Assembly: GCA_017516075.1 (NCBI GenBank)
Contig: JAFWDS010000007.1
Location: forward strand, 1 to 43,249
DNA length: 43,249 nucleotides
Origin: Candidatus Saccharimonadota bacterium
Lineage (GTDB): Bacteria > Patescibacteriota > Saccharimonadia > Saccharimonadales > Saccharimonadaceae
Direction: 5' to 3'
The position numbers and the translations under genes were made by a program. Shown in pieces: positions 13,843-21,647 of this stretch. The stretch's first letter is position 1, and each line of letters starts with the position of its first letter. The notes below the pieces were generated by a model. That model worked only from the letters and a program-made list of their open reading frames with translations, did not search any database and was not told the origin of the DNA.

Positions 13843-16185
13843 CTAAATCTCAAACACCCTCCACTGCCCACTCTTTCCATCCCCAAACTCATAATCCGCC
13901 TCACTATTTAAATAAAACACTCCATTCGCTACATTGATAATCCCACCAAACAAATTCAAATCATCATGTTCACTAATATACTTTTGCAACGCTCTCGCTT
14001 TCGGTCCAGCCTCCTCCGCTGTCCATCCGCTCTTCGTATCAAATATTCCCACACGACCATCTGCGAATTTCACGATATAATCCGGATAAAACGCTTTCCC
14101 ATAACTTTTTACATCATCACCGAGCTCATAATACTTCACCGCAAAATACTTATCCATCTTCTCGCCATTCTTATACCACCACTCAATTTTTTCCGACCCG
14201 TCAAGCGCCTTCTCGAACGGAATCTCCGTCGAAACCGGCGCATCCGCTTTACGATAATACGGTATCATAATATTCCTCGGCGCCAGCGCCTCGACATACC
14301 TATCGCTAAACTCATCCACCTGCGGAATACTAAAATCAAAAGTCTTATCCTCCCTCTGCCTCCGCTTAAACATCTCCTCACGGTTAATCTTGTCATACTG
14401 ATCAATCGCCCTGTCAAAAATATCACTAAACACCCTCTGATTCGTCTCCGAGCAAGTAAAAATTCTCTGTACTATTTCCCATTCAATCCCCGCCTTCCTA
14501 AACCATGGCTTCAAAGTCCCCACAATCTTCGTCTCGGAACGCGCAAAGTTCTTAAACTTCCCACAGTACCCCCTCAGCACGTCCCGAAATACCCTCTCGA
14601 TATTCGGTTTATCCATCGTCAAGTTAATCGTCTTCACTTCGTTTTGCTCCATCACATCGTCGATATTCTTTATCACCACGTCCGATATTACTGGAGTATC
14701 TAATTCCTCTGGATAAATCTCAAGCTTCTCGTCAATCTGCTCATGCCTCTTCTCTTTTGTATCCGGCTCGCCCACTCGGAAAGCTAGATCCAGCTCCCCT
14801 TCTAGCACCTGCTTGAAATTCGCTTTCAAATCTCCATAATCCGCTCGATGTACATAGACCGAATCCGGCAACACAATATTAGAAAACACTGGTTTAATAA
14901 AAGACTGCTTATACTTAATCAAATTCTTCGCATCGGTATCATCCTGATCCACCTTCACTGTCTTTCCACTATTCGTGTAAACATATGCACTATCTAGCAA
15001 ATCATCTCCATAATGCTTTGCCTCCGGCATTCTGAGAATCCGCCCCACCGTCTGAATTTGAAACGCTTCACTTTTAATCTCACGAAGCATCACCAGTACC
15101 TGCGCCCTCGGGCAATCCCATCCCAGTGCAATCGCCTGCTTAAAAATCAAAACTTCCACCATATTGTCATTATCGGTAATGCCATCCAAATTTTCCTTTT
15201 CCTCGGACAACCACACTGCAAGGTTCTTATTATAATATTCGTAACCCTGTTCAGACAAAATTTCCTCCGCAATTCCCTTCACCTTCGCATCCAGTTCGCT
15301 CAGCTCCTCCTTCTTTTCCGTTGGCAGTTGTACCACCATCAAAGGATTGATGTTCAGTCCTTGCATTTCATACTCGGTTTCCAGCTCATCCCTTTTACGA
15401 AGTCCCGCCACAATCGCCGTCTTAATCGCCTCGCGGTCGAGCTCCTCCGCAATCGATTCAATATCACCATTTATTATTACCTGTTTCTTGATTAACCCGC
15501 TTTCAATTACATCATCAGTCGTGACTTTAATCTTGCGATAAATATCACTCGTAGCATCGTTGTCAAAAAACTTTGGCGTCGCCGACGCCTCAATCACTAG
15601 CGCGGGTCTTATCACATCATGTACCAAGAGTTGAGAATTTAGCCCGTAGAAAGTCTGGTGACTCTCGTCTACGATGATGATAACTTTGAGCCCTGCTTCA
15701 TGCGTCGCTTCCATAATATCCTGAATGTTTCGCTCGTTCTCTCCTCGCCGTACCGCCACATTATTAAACTCCCCCTTCTTTATCCCCTTCTCCTCATCGT
15801 CTTTCGTCGCTCGCTTAAACACCTTCTCCCAGTTCGTAAAGATGATTGTATTTTCCTGTAAAGCTCCCGCTTCCAAAGATTCAATATCAATCAGCTTATA
15901 TTCTGTATCTGCCAAAATCTTTGCGAGTTTCTTCTGACTCTGCGCATGTAGCTTATTTGGCGCCGCCCATACATATACATAATGTTCAGACAAATCGCGC
16001 TCTTTGATCTCGCGTAGTATCTCCGCCAACATAATCGTCTTCCCAGACCCAGTGCAAGATTGCAACACAAAATGCGCCGGCGTTTCATCGCCCTTCTCCG
16101 CCCGATGATTTGCTATCTCAAGTAGTTCGTAAATATTGTTCACCGATTTACGAATCGTCTCGATTTGAAATTCCTTTAGTTCCAT
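13843..16185 (-). CDS. res: Type III restriction endonuclease, Res subunit
   Basis: A 780-residue ATP-dependent restriction subunit that acts with Mod to cut unmethylated DNA. The helicase part has Walker A SCTGSGKT (43-50), the Walker B box VDESH (172-176), motif III region VIEASATPKFF, and motif VI area IQTVGRILRMPEAK. The C-terminal nuclease has a PD-x(n)-D-x-K pattern: FYPDYIVKF then GRVGIFDTKSG (about 700-720). All core residues are present, so it should be active. The ATG directly follows the TAA of the 39-aa ORF; the SD AAGGAGG lies inside that ORF's last codons. It is part of the mod-39aa-res operon. Confidence 0.95.
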   Translation of the reverse strand: MELKEFQIETIRKSVNNIYELLEIANHRAEKGDETPAHFVLQSCTGSGKTIMLAEILREIKERDLSEHYVYVWAAPNKLHAQSQKKLAKILADTEYKLIDIESLEAGALQENTIIFTNWEKVFKRATKDDEEKGIKKGEFNNVAVRRGENERNIQDIMEATHEAGLKVIIIVDESHQTFYGLNSQLLVHDVIRPALVIEASATPKFFDNDATSDIYRKIKVTTDDVIESGLIKKQVIINGDIESIAEELDREAIKTAIVAGLRKRDELETEYEMQGLNINPLMVVQLPTEKKEELSELDAKVKGIAEEILSEQGYEYYNKNLAVWLSEEKENLDGITDNDNMVEVLIFKQAIALGWDCPRAQVLVMLREIKSEAFQIQTVGRILRMPEAKHYGDDLLDSAYVYTNSGKTVKVDQDDTDAKNLIKYKQSFIKPVFSNIVLPDSVYVHRADYGDLKANFKQVLEGELDLAFRVGEPDTKEKRHEQIDEKLEIYPEELDTPVISDVVIKNIDDVMEQNEVKTINLTMDKPNIERVFRDVLRGYCGKFKNFARSETKIVGTLKPWFRKAGIEWEIVQRIFTCSETNQRVFSDIFDRAIDQYDKINREEMFKRRQREDKTFDFSIPQVDEFSDRYVEALAPRNIMIPYYRKADAPVSTEIPFEKALDGSEKIEWWYKNGEKMDKYFAVKYYELGDDVKSYGKAFYPDYIVKFADGRVGIFDTKSGWTAEEAGPKARALQKYISEHDDLNLFGGIINVANGVFYLNSEADYEFGDGKSGQWRVFEI

Positions 16186-16305
16186 TTAAACCTCCTTCTT
16201 TGTGTCCTCACCATCACAATAAAGCTCTCTATACTCTGCCTCACCCATGTAATACAAAGCATCTGCTCTTTCCTGCTCTATTATTACATCGTCTTGCCAA
16301 CTCAT
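16186..16305 (-). CDS. 39-aa protein between mod and res
   Basis: A 39-codon ORF starting MSWQDDVIIEQERADALYYM and ending DTKKEV. The SD AAGGAGGTTTAAA before its ATG is made from the last codons of mod (KKEV-stop), and its own last codons (again KKEV-stop) form the SD of res. It is acidic and helical. Small ORFs in this position are known in some type III systems, but I do not recognise this one. A longer in-frame reading upstream overlaps mod and is rejected because the SD and spacing fit this start. Confidence 0.65.
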   Translation of the reverse strand: MSWQDDVIIEQERADALYYMGEAEYRELYCDGEDTKKEV

Positions 16306-16306
16306 T

Positions 16307-17974
16307 TTAAACCTCCTTCTTTCTAAAAATTTTTCTATAAACCTCAAGTACTGTTTCCGGGATCGAACACGCCGTCCATTCCAGCTTCGTACTCTCCGGA
16401 ATTTCCTCCTCGTTCGCATGCCGATTATAACTAAAATTATAGCAATGCACTGGCAGTTTCTCGGTGTTAAGCTCCTCAACCTTTTCCCAAGTTTCCGCAA
16501 TTGCGAACTGGTCAAAAATTATCGGTACAAACACTTTGTCATTTTTATAAAAGCGATATTCCGGCGCACTCGCTATATGCTCAAAAGCATTCTCTCGTAT
16601 CCGAATCATGTCCGAACACTCCATAATTAATGCTTCACGCGTATCATCAGTCGTCTTCCCCTTCTCCACGAAATCGGTTTTAAAATATCGTAGATTCGCC
16701 GGAATCCCATCGGAATATTTCGTCCCATCTGGCCGAACCCCAGTAATCACGGTCTTAATGCGCGGATAAGTCACCTTCTCGGCGATTCCTTCCGCTCCCG
16801 CATCGGTCTGACCATTTGCCTCATTGTTGGTTACCAGTATAAACTGCCGATGCCCGCCGTCTTCTTTATTGAGCTCCATCACCGCCTGCCCCGTCGTCCC
16901 CGACCCCGCAAAGAAATCCAATATTATACCATTTTCTGTGCTTTGGCTAATCAAAAACTTCATCAAATCAATAGGCTTTGGAAAATCAAATTTTTTCTCA
17001 TTACTAAAAATATTCATCAAATCAGATGTAGCCTTCCTAGATTGAAAAGTGCCAAGTTGTGTAGTAATCGGAAGACCCTCATTTGTATAATCATTAAAAA
17101 ACTTTTTTTGTAGAGGCGTTCCGTTTGGTTTACGCGGAAAAATCACTCTTCCTTCCTCAATCATTTTATCGATAGTTTCTTTCGAAAATGCCCACGCCCT
17201 GTTAAAGACATTACCGGTCTTTGGGTCTACTATTTCAAACGTCTTTTTTGAAATTGTAGACACTAAGGCTTCCTTTCGCCATAATCCTCTTGGATCGTTA
17301 TCCGGATTAGAAAAATCGTCAGTCGTTCTTTTTATCCCGAAAAACTTAAACCTAGACGATTTTTTTCCATAAACCAAAACATATTCATGGATACTTGTAA
17401 CCATTTGTACAGGCGGTACACCCTTACTTGCATTCTTTGTATTCCAAATCAAAGGGCATATAAAGTTCTCACTGCCAAAAATTGAATCACACAATAGTTT
17501 CAGAGTAGCATATTCATTATCGTCAATCGAAATAAAAATCACCCCATCATCCTTGAGCAAATTCTTCGCTAGCTCCAACCTCCTACTCATAAAAGACAAC
17601 CATTTCGAATGCCGAAATGTATCTTCCTTATCTACATAGCAATCATTATAAATGAAATCCTTATTACCCGTATTATACGGCGGATCAATATAGATGACAT
17701 CAATCTTGCCAGTATGCGTGTAATTCAGCACCGAAAGTGCGTGATAATTATCTCCCTCAATAATAATATTTGTCGGCTCACCCGCCTCATCACCAATTAC
17801 CTTCTCCTCAATTTCCTTCACTACCGGTATTTTCGTATCGCACTCTTCCACTACTTTTTCAGGCTTTATTTTTTCTTCCCACACTAACCCGTATCTTTTT
17901 CTTGCCTGTTGTTTTAATTCTTTGATATACTCTATGAGCTCCTCATGAGTATACTCCTCCAACCTTCGCCCCAT
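16307..17974 (-). CDS. mod: Type III DNA-methyltransferase, Mod subunit
   Basis: A 555-residue adenine-N6 methyltransferase that also provides sequence recognition for the restriction complex. Motif IV is IDPPYNTGN (DPPY at 97-100). Motif I comes later, ILDFFAGSGTTGQAV, so this is the beta-class order typical of type III Mod proteins. The stretch between them contains the target recognition domain, which is A/T-richer (16900-17450) than the flanks, a sign of exchange by recombination. ATG 17974 is chosen for its AGAGG site 9 bases upstream; a TTG 21 bases further up is less likely. The SD lies in the loop of a 10-bp hairpin (17973-17996). Confidence 0.95.
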   Translation of the reverse strand: MGRRLEEYTHEELIEYIKELKQQARKRYGLVWEEKIKPEKVVEECDTKIPVVKEIEEKVIGDEAGEPTNIIIEGDNYHALSVLNYTHTGKIDVIYIDPPYNTGNKDFIYNDCYVDKEDTFRHSKWLSFMSRRLELAKNLLKDDGVIFISIDDNEYATLKLLCDSIFGSENFICPLIWNTKNASKGVPPVQMVTSIHEYVLVYGKKSSRFKFFGIKRTTDDFSNPDNDPRGLWRKEALVSTISKKTFEIVDPKTGNVFNRAWAFSKETIDKMIEEGRVIFPRKPNGTPLQKKFFNDYTNEGLPITTQLGTFQSRKATSDLMNIFSNEKKFDFPKPIDLMKFLISQSTENGIILDFFAGSGTTGQAVMELNKEDGGHRQFILVTNNEANGQTDAGAEGIAEKVTYPRIKTVITGVRPDGTKYSDGIPANLRYFKTDFVEKGKTTDDTREALIMECSDMIRIRENAFEHIASAPEYRFYKNDKVFVPIIFDQFAIAETWEKVEELNTEKLPVHCYNFSYNRHANEEEIPESTKLEWTACSIPETVLEVYRKIFRKKEV

Positions 17975-17996
17975 TGCAGAAACCTCTTTCTGCAAT
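17973..17996 (-). promoter_or_regulatory. Hairpin presenting the mod SD in its loop
   Basis: Two perfect 10-base arms (ATTGCAGAAA and its complement) surround a GAGG loop that is the SD core of mod; the start codon begins in the closing arm. It may set translation efficiency or be a protein-binding operator for autoregulation. Confidence 0.55.
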
Positions 17997-18033
17997 ACAT
18001 TTTTTACTTAATAAAAAAATGGAACCCCCATAC

Positions 18034-18135
18034 GGTTTGCAATACACCAACGTAGCTTCCATAAATGGGGCCAAATTGGGCCGATGAGGGTCCCATTTTC
18101 CCTTTTATAGAAGCTATATTGGCGTATTGCCAAAC
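18034..18135. repeat. MITE-like inverted repeat in the mod leader
   Basis: About 30-base imperfect terminal arms (18034-18065 and 18104-18135, cores GCAATACACCAACGTAGCTT and GAAGCTATATTGGCGTATTG) flank a GC-rich inner stem GGGGCCAAATTGGGCC. Most arm differences still allow G-T pairing, so it would fold strongly in RNA. It lies between the mod promoter (-10 TGGTATAAT on the minus strand near 18163) and the mod start. Confidence 0.55.
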
Positions 18136-18195
18136 TGTTAATGTTGATGTATTGCCCCTTAATTATACCATCGCATCTCAAAAATCACAACAAAA

Positions 18196-18236
18196 AGAGG
18201 GTTTGGCCTCGCGCCTTCGGCACAATGTCACCCTCA
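18196..18236 (-). terminator. Terminator after the BRO-N gene
   Basis: On the minus strand GAGGGT...ACCCTC followed by TTTTTG separates the upstream accessory operon from the mod promoter. The loop is long and contains a second stem. Confidence 0.5.
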
Positions 18237-18287
18237 ATACCATAATTACAATACGTTTACTTCTTAAATTCAAGAAGCGCTTTTTTC

Positions 18288-18392
18288 TTAATTCTTTGCG
18301 TCCAGTCTTTCAGATAGAATAGACTTCATCTGTTTTGAAGTATATCTCACTCCGTTATCATCCTTTTCTCTTTTTTTCAAAAACGCAATCAA
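18288..18392 (-). CDS. 34-aa ORF or frameshifted tail of the BRO-N gene
   Basis: The reading frame overlapping the stop of the BRO-N gene continues as a good coding-looking stretch, IAFLKKREKDDNG then YTSKQMKSILSERLDAKN. A TTG (18392) overlaps the upstream TGA and has GAAGAGG just before it, so it may be translated by coupling. The frame is also open further upstream (SSEEELIAFL), so it could be the original C-terminus of the BRO-N protein cut off by a frameshift. Confidence 0.4.
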   Translation of the reverse strand: MIAFLKKREKDDNGVRYTSKQMKSILSERLDAKN

Positions 18393-19096
18393 TTCCTCTT
18401 CGGAACTAATTTCATATTGTCGGGCAGAGTTTCGTCCTTAACTATTTCCATAGTCTTATTGTCTCGAGAATCCCCTAGCAATTTTTTGTAGTTTTCTGAA
18501 GAAACTACCGGCTCACCAGTTTCCGTCTCAATTTCTTTTCTTGCGTTACCCGCTACCTTCCCGCCCCTCCTCGCTACCTCATATCCAATTCCCTTTTTCA
18601 CCCCACGCTCACTCCATTCACTAGTCAACTCATTCCGAATCTTAATTGACATCAATCTCTGACGAATCCATTCTTCGCTATAACCTTTCTTCGAATATGT
18701 CTCAAACGCACGGTCGATTGCTAATTCTGGATCGATAGTCTCCTCAATTCGTTCTCTTCCTACTTTTGCCAACCATAGCTTAAAAGGCTCTGCCTTTTTA
18801 GATGGCACCGACTGGATCAACCTCAATAATTGTTCAGTAGTCATTACGTCACTCAACCTTTTTTTGCCATCTTCTGCCACCATTTTCAACTGGTGACAAT
18901 TTGTCACCAGTTCGCTTCCTTCTTCTTTCAGCCTCTGTTTTAGCTTATTCCAATACTTCCTTGCAATCGTCTTATTCTCTTGTTCTGTCAAAATACTTAT
19001 CACATCCACTACCGAAAACCACCACTCCTCATTCTGCTCATCCCAAACCGCTCGAACTGGTTTGTCATCATACAATCTAATATCATCTTTATTCAT
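18389..19096 (-). CDS. BRO-N domain protein (antirepressor-like)
   Basis: A 235-residue protein. The N-terminal BRO-N domain covers about 1-115: IRLYDDKPVRAVWDEQNEEW, WFSVVDVISILTEQ, KYWNKLKQRLKEEG, TTEQLLRLIQSVPSKKAEPF-KLWLAKVG. BRO-N domains bind DNA and occur in phage antirepressors and mobile elements. The C-terminal part is charged, with EWSERGVKKGIGYEVARRGG, a motif seen in CPR and phage BRO relatives. The SD AAGGAGG lies 5 bases before ATG. It follows the HNH gene closely, so the two are probably co-transcribed. A possible frameshift near its end is described separately. Confidence 0.85.
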   Translation of the reverse strand: MNKDDIRLYDDKPVRAVWDEQNEEWWFSVVDVISILTEQENKTIARKYWNKLKQRLKEEGSELVTNCHQLKMVAEDGKKRLSDVMTTEQLLRLIQSVPSKKAEPFKLWLAKVGRERIEETIDPELAIDRAFETYSKKGYSEEWIRQRLMSIKIRNELTSEWSERGVKKGIGYEVARRGGKVAGNARKEIETETGEPVVSSENYKKLLGDSRDNKTMEIVKDETLPDNMKLVPKRN

Positions 19097-19123
19097 ATAA
19101 CCTCCTTTTATAAAATTAATAAT

Positions 19124-19408
19124 CTACCACACCACAATCCCCCTCCTCACCCGCATCAACATTATTCTCCGCCTATTATACCGAAGTAACCTCTCATACT
19201 CATCCGGCATAATATCGCTCTTTCGAGAGTTACACGACTTATGCGCCAATTGACAGTTCGAAATCTCTCGCTTCCCGCCCTTTGATATTGGTATAATATG
19301 ATCCACTGTCAAATCGTCCACGCTTTCAATCATCTTCCCGCAAATCGCACACCTTTTCCCATTCTCCCACAACAATCTCAATTTAATAGTATTATTCTTC
19401 GACGCCAT
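19124..19408 (-). CDS. HNH endonuclease
   Basis: A 94-residue HNH nuclease. A zinc knuckle C20-x2-C23 (RCAICG), the catalytic V-D-H-I-I-P (His37), Asn51 and the closing H56-x2-C59-N are all present, so the fold and active site are complete. Such small HNH proteins occur in phages, mobile elements and restriction loci. The SD AAAGGAGG precedes ATG. The gene sits between ImmA and BRO-N genes on the same strand. A role in restriction of foreign DNA or element mobility is inference from the context. Confidence 0.9.
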   Translation of the reverse strand: MASKNNTIKLRLLWENGKRCAICGKMIESVDDLTVDHIIPISKGGKREISNCQLAHKSCNSRKSDIMPDEYERLLRYNRRRIMLMRVRRGIVVW

Positions 19409-19506
19409 TTTACCTCCTTTTGTTTTAGTTTATCCTCCCCCACACCTAATTCCTATTCGTACTCACATTTTGTCCTGCCCTTCCGCCATAACCAAACCCC
19501 GCAACC

Positions 19507-20103
19507 CTAATTCAACCCGTAAATCACATCCCGCATCCTCCGATGAATCACCTGCTCCGATACTCTAAAAAACCTCCGCATACCTACCATTATTCTCCCA
19601 AGTTCCTCGCATCTCGTGCTAAAGTAGCTCCTTGCAAAACTCCCATCAAACCCTACGTTAAGAACTCTAATCAGCTCATTCTCTGGCGCCAATAAGCATC
19701 CCGCAAAATAATTTGCTTGGTATTCTGCAAAATAATTAGCGCTCTTGTAGGATGCCGCCCGCCATTCCCCAAAACTCTCCACTCTGCTTGAATAATATTC
19801 CCTATGCAGTATATAGTGCCCCAACTCATGTGCCACGCTAAAACGATACCTAGGGCTTTCGTCTTTGTATTTCTCAGCATCCACATAGATGGTTTTAAAA
19901 TCTGCTGATATATATGCATCTATCTGAAAACAATCAGTGAGCCCCGCCACCGGCAATATTGATATATCAAAATGATCACACATCCTCTCTACGTCCACCG
20001 GAAAAGCCCCATCCCAACATTCCTCAAGCAACTCGTCTACCCTACTTTTTATTTCGCTTTTACTAACAAATGGAATTTGCCCGTCTTCACCTAAATAAGC
20101 CAT
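19507..20103 (-). CDS. ImmA/IrrE family metallopeptidase
   Basis: A 198-residue zinc peptidase. The active-site motif AHELGHYILH (His92, Glu93, His96) and a third ligand in FAEYQANYFAG are present. The N-terminal segment KSEIKSRVDELLEECW and the conserved IYVDAEKY strand fit the COG2856 family. Family members cleave or inactivate a partner XRE repressor (ImmA with ImmR on ICEBs1) or act in toxin-antitoxin pairs. The partner is encoded directly upstream. The SD GAGGAGG overlaps the final Glu codons of that gene, so translation is coupled. Confidence 0.92.
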   Translation of the reverse strand: MAYLGEDGQIPFVSKSEIKSRVDELLEECWDGAFPVDVERMCDHFDISILPVAGLTDCFQIDAYISADFKTIYVDAEKYKDESPRYRFSVAHELGHYILHREYYSSRVESFGEWRAASYKSANYFAEYQANYFAGCLLAPENELIRVLNVGFDGSFARSYFSTRCEELGRIMVGMRRFFRVSEQVIHRRMRDVIYGLN

Positions 20104-20109
20104 ATATTT

Positions 20110-20508
20110 TTATTCCTCCTCCCCGGAATCTCTAGTCAAACTCTCATCCTTGGGACTTTTAATCAAACTCAGCAGCTTCTCTAGGTCTTCTTCGTCTAGC
20201 TCTTTATTCCGAAGCGTCCTATAAAACGCCGGCAGTACACTCGCCACCCGTTCATCATCTCGCAAATCTTCCGGCAACTCATTTTTTGCCACAGCGGCCA
20301 AGTCCATAAATTCTTGCCATTCGTCAGAGTCCTTAGCTATCTCTAAAGCCACAGCGAGCTTCGATAATTTCCCGCTATCCTTTGGCGGCAAAGTCACCCC
20401 ATTCTCTAATCTCGACACATACGCCACATCTAGCCCCGCCCGCTTCGCAAACTCCCGCACCGTACCAATCTCCATCCGTCTCTTTTTGAACATCTCGTGA
20501 AACTTCAT
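20110..20508 (-). CDS. XRE-family repressor, partner of ImmA
   Basis: A 132-residue protein with an N-terminal helix-turn-helix (TVREFAKRAGLDVAYVSRLE, about residues 17-36, followed by NGVTLPP) and a Glu-rich C-terminal part ending SGEEE. It probably represses its own promoter, whose -10 region carries three TTGT/ACAA half sites. Cleavage or release by ImmA would then switch on the downstream operon. SD AGGAGG precedes ATG. The gene heads the minus-strand accessory operon (XRE, ImmA, HNH, BRO-N). Confidence 0.9.
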   Translation of the reverse strand: MKFHEMFKKRRMEIGTVREFAKRAGLDVAYVSRLENGVTLPPKDSGKLSKLAVALEIAKDSDEWQEFMDLAAVAKNELPEDLRDDERVASVLPAFYRTLRNKELDEEDLEKLLSLIKSPKDESLTRDSGEEE

Positions 20509-20522
20509 AGCCCTCCTATGCT

Positions 20523-20573
20523 TTGTTGATTAATATATACAACAAGTATAATTCCGTTGTATAATTTTGTCAA
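20523..20573 (-). promoter_or_regulatory. Promoter and operator of the XRE-ImmA operon
   Basis: On the minus strand TTGACA (20568-20573), a 17-base spacer and TATACT (20545-20550). Inverted half sites TTGTTG/CAACAA (20523-20545) and ACAA/TTGT (20541-20559) overlap the -10 box and start site, as expected for autorepression. Confidence 0.75.
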
Positions 20574-20594
20574 CACTTTTCACGCAATTAATCC

Positions 20595-20623
20595 AAAAAA
20601 TACCAATAACAAACTATTGGTAT
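20595..20623 (-). terminator. Terminator of the two-component operon
   Basis: ATACCAATA/TATTGGTAT (20600-20608 and 20615-20623) followed on the minus strand by TTTTTT. Confidence 0.85.
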
Positions 20624-20648
20624 CTTGAGCACAACCAGAGTAAAACAC

Positions 20649-21584
20649 CTACCACCGCACCACAAACCTCGTAACCCCTTCCCCACTCTCGCAGCTTATC
20701 TTCCATCCATTTTGTTCGCAAAGTGCTTTCGCAATCGCCAGCCCCAGACCAGAGCCTTCGCGGGTCTTGTCGGTCTGATAGAATCTATCAAATATCTTCT
20801 CCAAATCCTCTTTTGCTACTATCGCTCCGTCATTTTCCACAATCAGCCCATCATCATTCAAAATTACTTTAATTTTCTTCTCCCCATATTTCGTCGCATT
20901 ATCGAGCAGTATCGAAAGCACCTGTACGAAATCCTGCCTCACCAGCTCTCGCTTTACATTTTCAGCCTTTTTCTCAAAACTAATCTTCCCCTCAAACTTC
21001 GGCTTAAATATCTCAATCTGCTCACGTATCACCGCATTCAAATCTACCTCCGAAACCTCGCTTTTTTCAACACTCCCTACATCCATCCTAGCCAGCTGCA
21101 ATAAATCCAGCACCAACTTATTCGCATGTGTGATTTCCGTCTCAATATTCTCCTTCCATGGCTCACTTGCTTTATCCACCTCCAAAGCCTCCATATTCGC
21201 CTCAATCACTGCAAGTGGCGTCTTGAGCTCGTGTGACGCATTTGCGATAAACATCTTTTGTTTTTCATACGAATCCTTTACCGGCGTCACAATCCTCTCC
21301 GACAAATAATAAGTCACTATAAATACGATTAATTCAACTCCTACCCCCACACTTAGCAAAGTAGCAAGCAGTCTCGTATTCCCCTCTTTCCTATCGTTTT
21401 TGATAAACAACTTCAATTCCTGATCATCAAATTCCGCCTCCACAATCTTAGGAGTCGGCAAATTCACTGGCTCCGGTCGCATGGTCGAAGAAAACATCAT
21501 GATAAGACATCCTGCCGCGATGAGTACCAACGTAGTAATTGCCATTGTGATGATAATAATCTTATTGCGCAGCTTCTGAAACAT
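20649..21584 (-). CDS. Sensor histidine kinase
   Basis: A 311-residue membrane kinase. Two membrane segments (about 9-31 and 72-94) flank a short outer loop of some 40 residues. The dimerisation/phosphoacceptor domain has ASHELKTPLAVIEANMEAL with His118. The ATPase domain has the N box ILLDNATKYG, a D-G-x pattern and GSGLGLAIAKALCEQ (G2 box). The outer loop is too small for a classic sensor domain, so it may sense the membrane or a partner. It lies 63 bases after the response regulator gene. SD GGAGGAGG precedes ATG. Confidence 0.93.
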   Translation of the reverse strand: MFQKLRNKIIIITMAITTLVLIAAGCLIMMFSSTMRPEPVNLPTPKIVEAEFDDQELKLFIKNDRKEGNTRLLATLLSVGVGVELIVFIVTYYLSERIVTPVKDSYEKQKMFIANASHELKTPLAVIEANMEALEVDKASEPWKENIETEITHANKLVLDLLQLARMDVGSVEKSEVSEVDLNAVIREQIEIFKPKFEGKISFEKKAENVKRELVRQDFVQVLSILLDNATKYGEKKIKVILNDDGLIVENDGAIVAKEDLEKIFDRFYQTDKTREGSGLGLAIAKALCEQNGWKISCESGEGVTRFVVRW

Positions 21585-21647
21585 CTACACCTCCTCCGCA
21601 AGACCCAAATCAACTAATCCGCGCATCGCAATAGTCAGCCCAGTCAT

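Noticed and set aside
13966-14703. A 245-codon open frame on the plus strand inside res
   Set aside because: It is the complement of the well-supported res gene; the translation is rich in His, Ile, Leu and Arg as expected for a shadow frame.
16186-16515. A 109-residue ORF overlapping the end of mod
   Set aside because: Only its last 39 codons have a suitable ATG and SD; the upstream part is mod read in another frame and is Arg-rich without sense.
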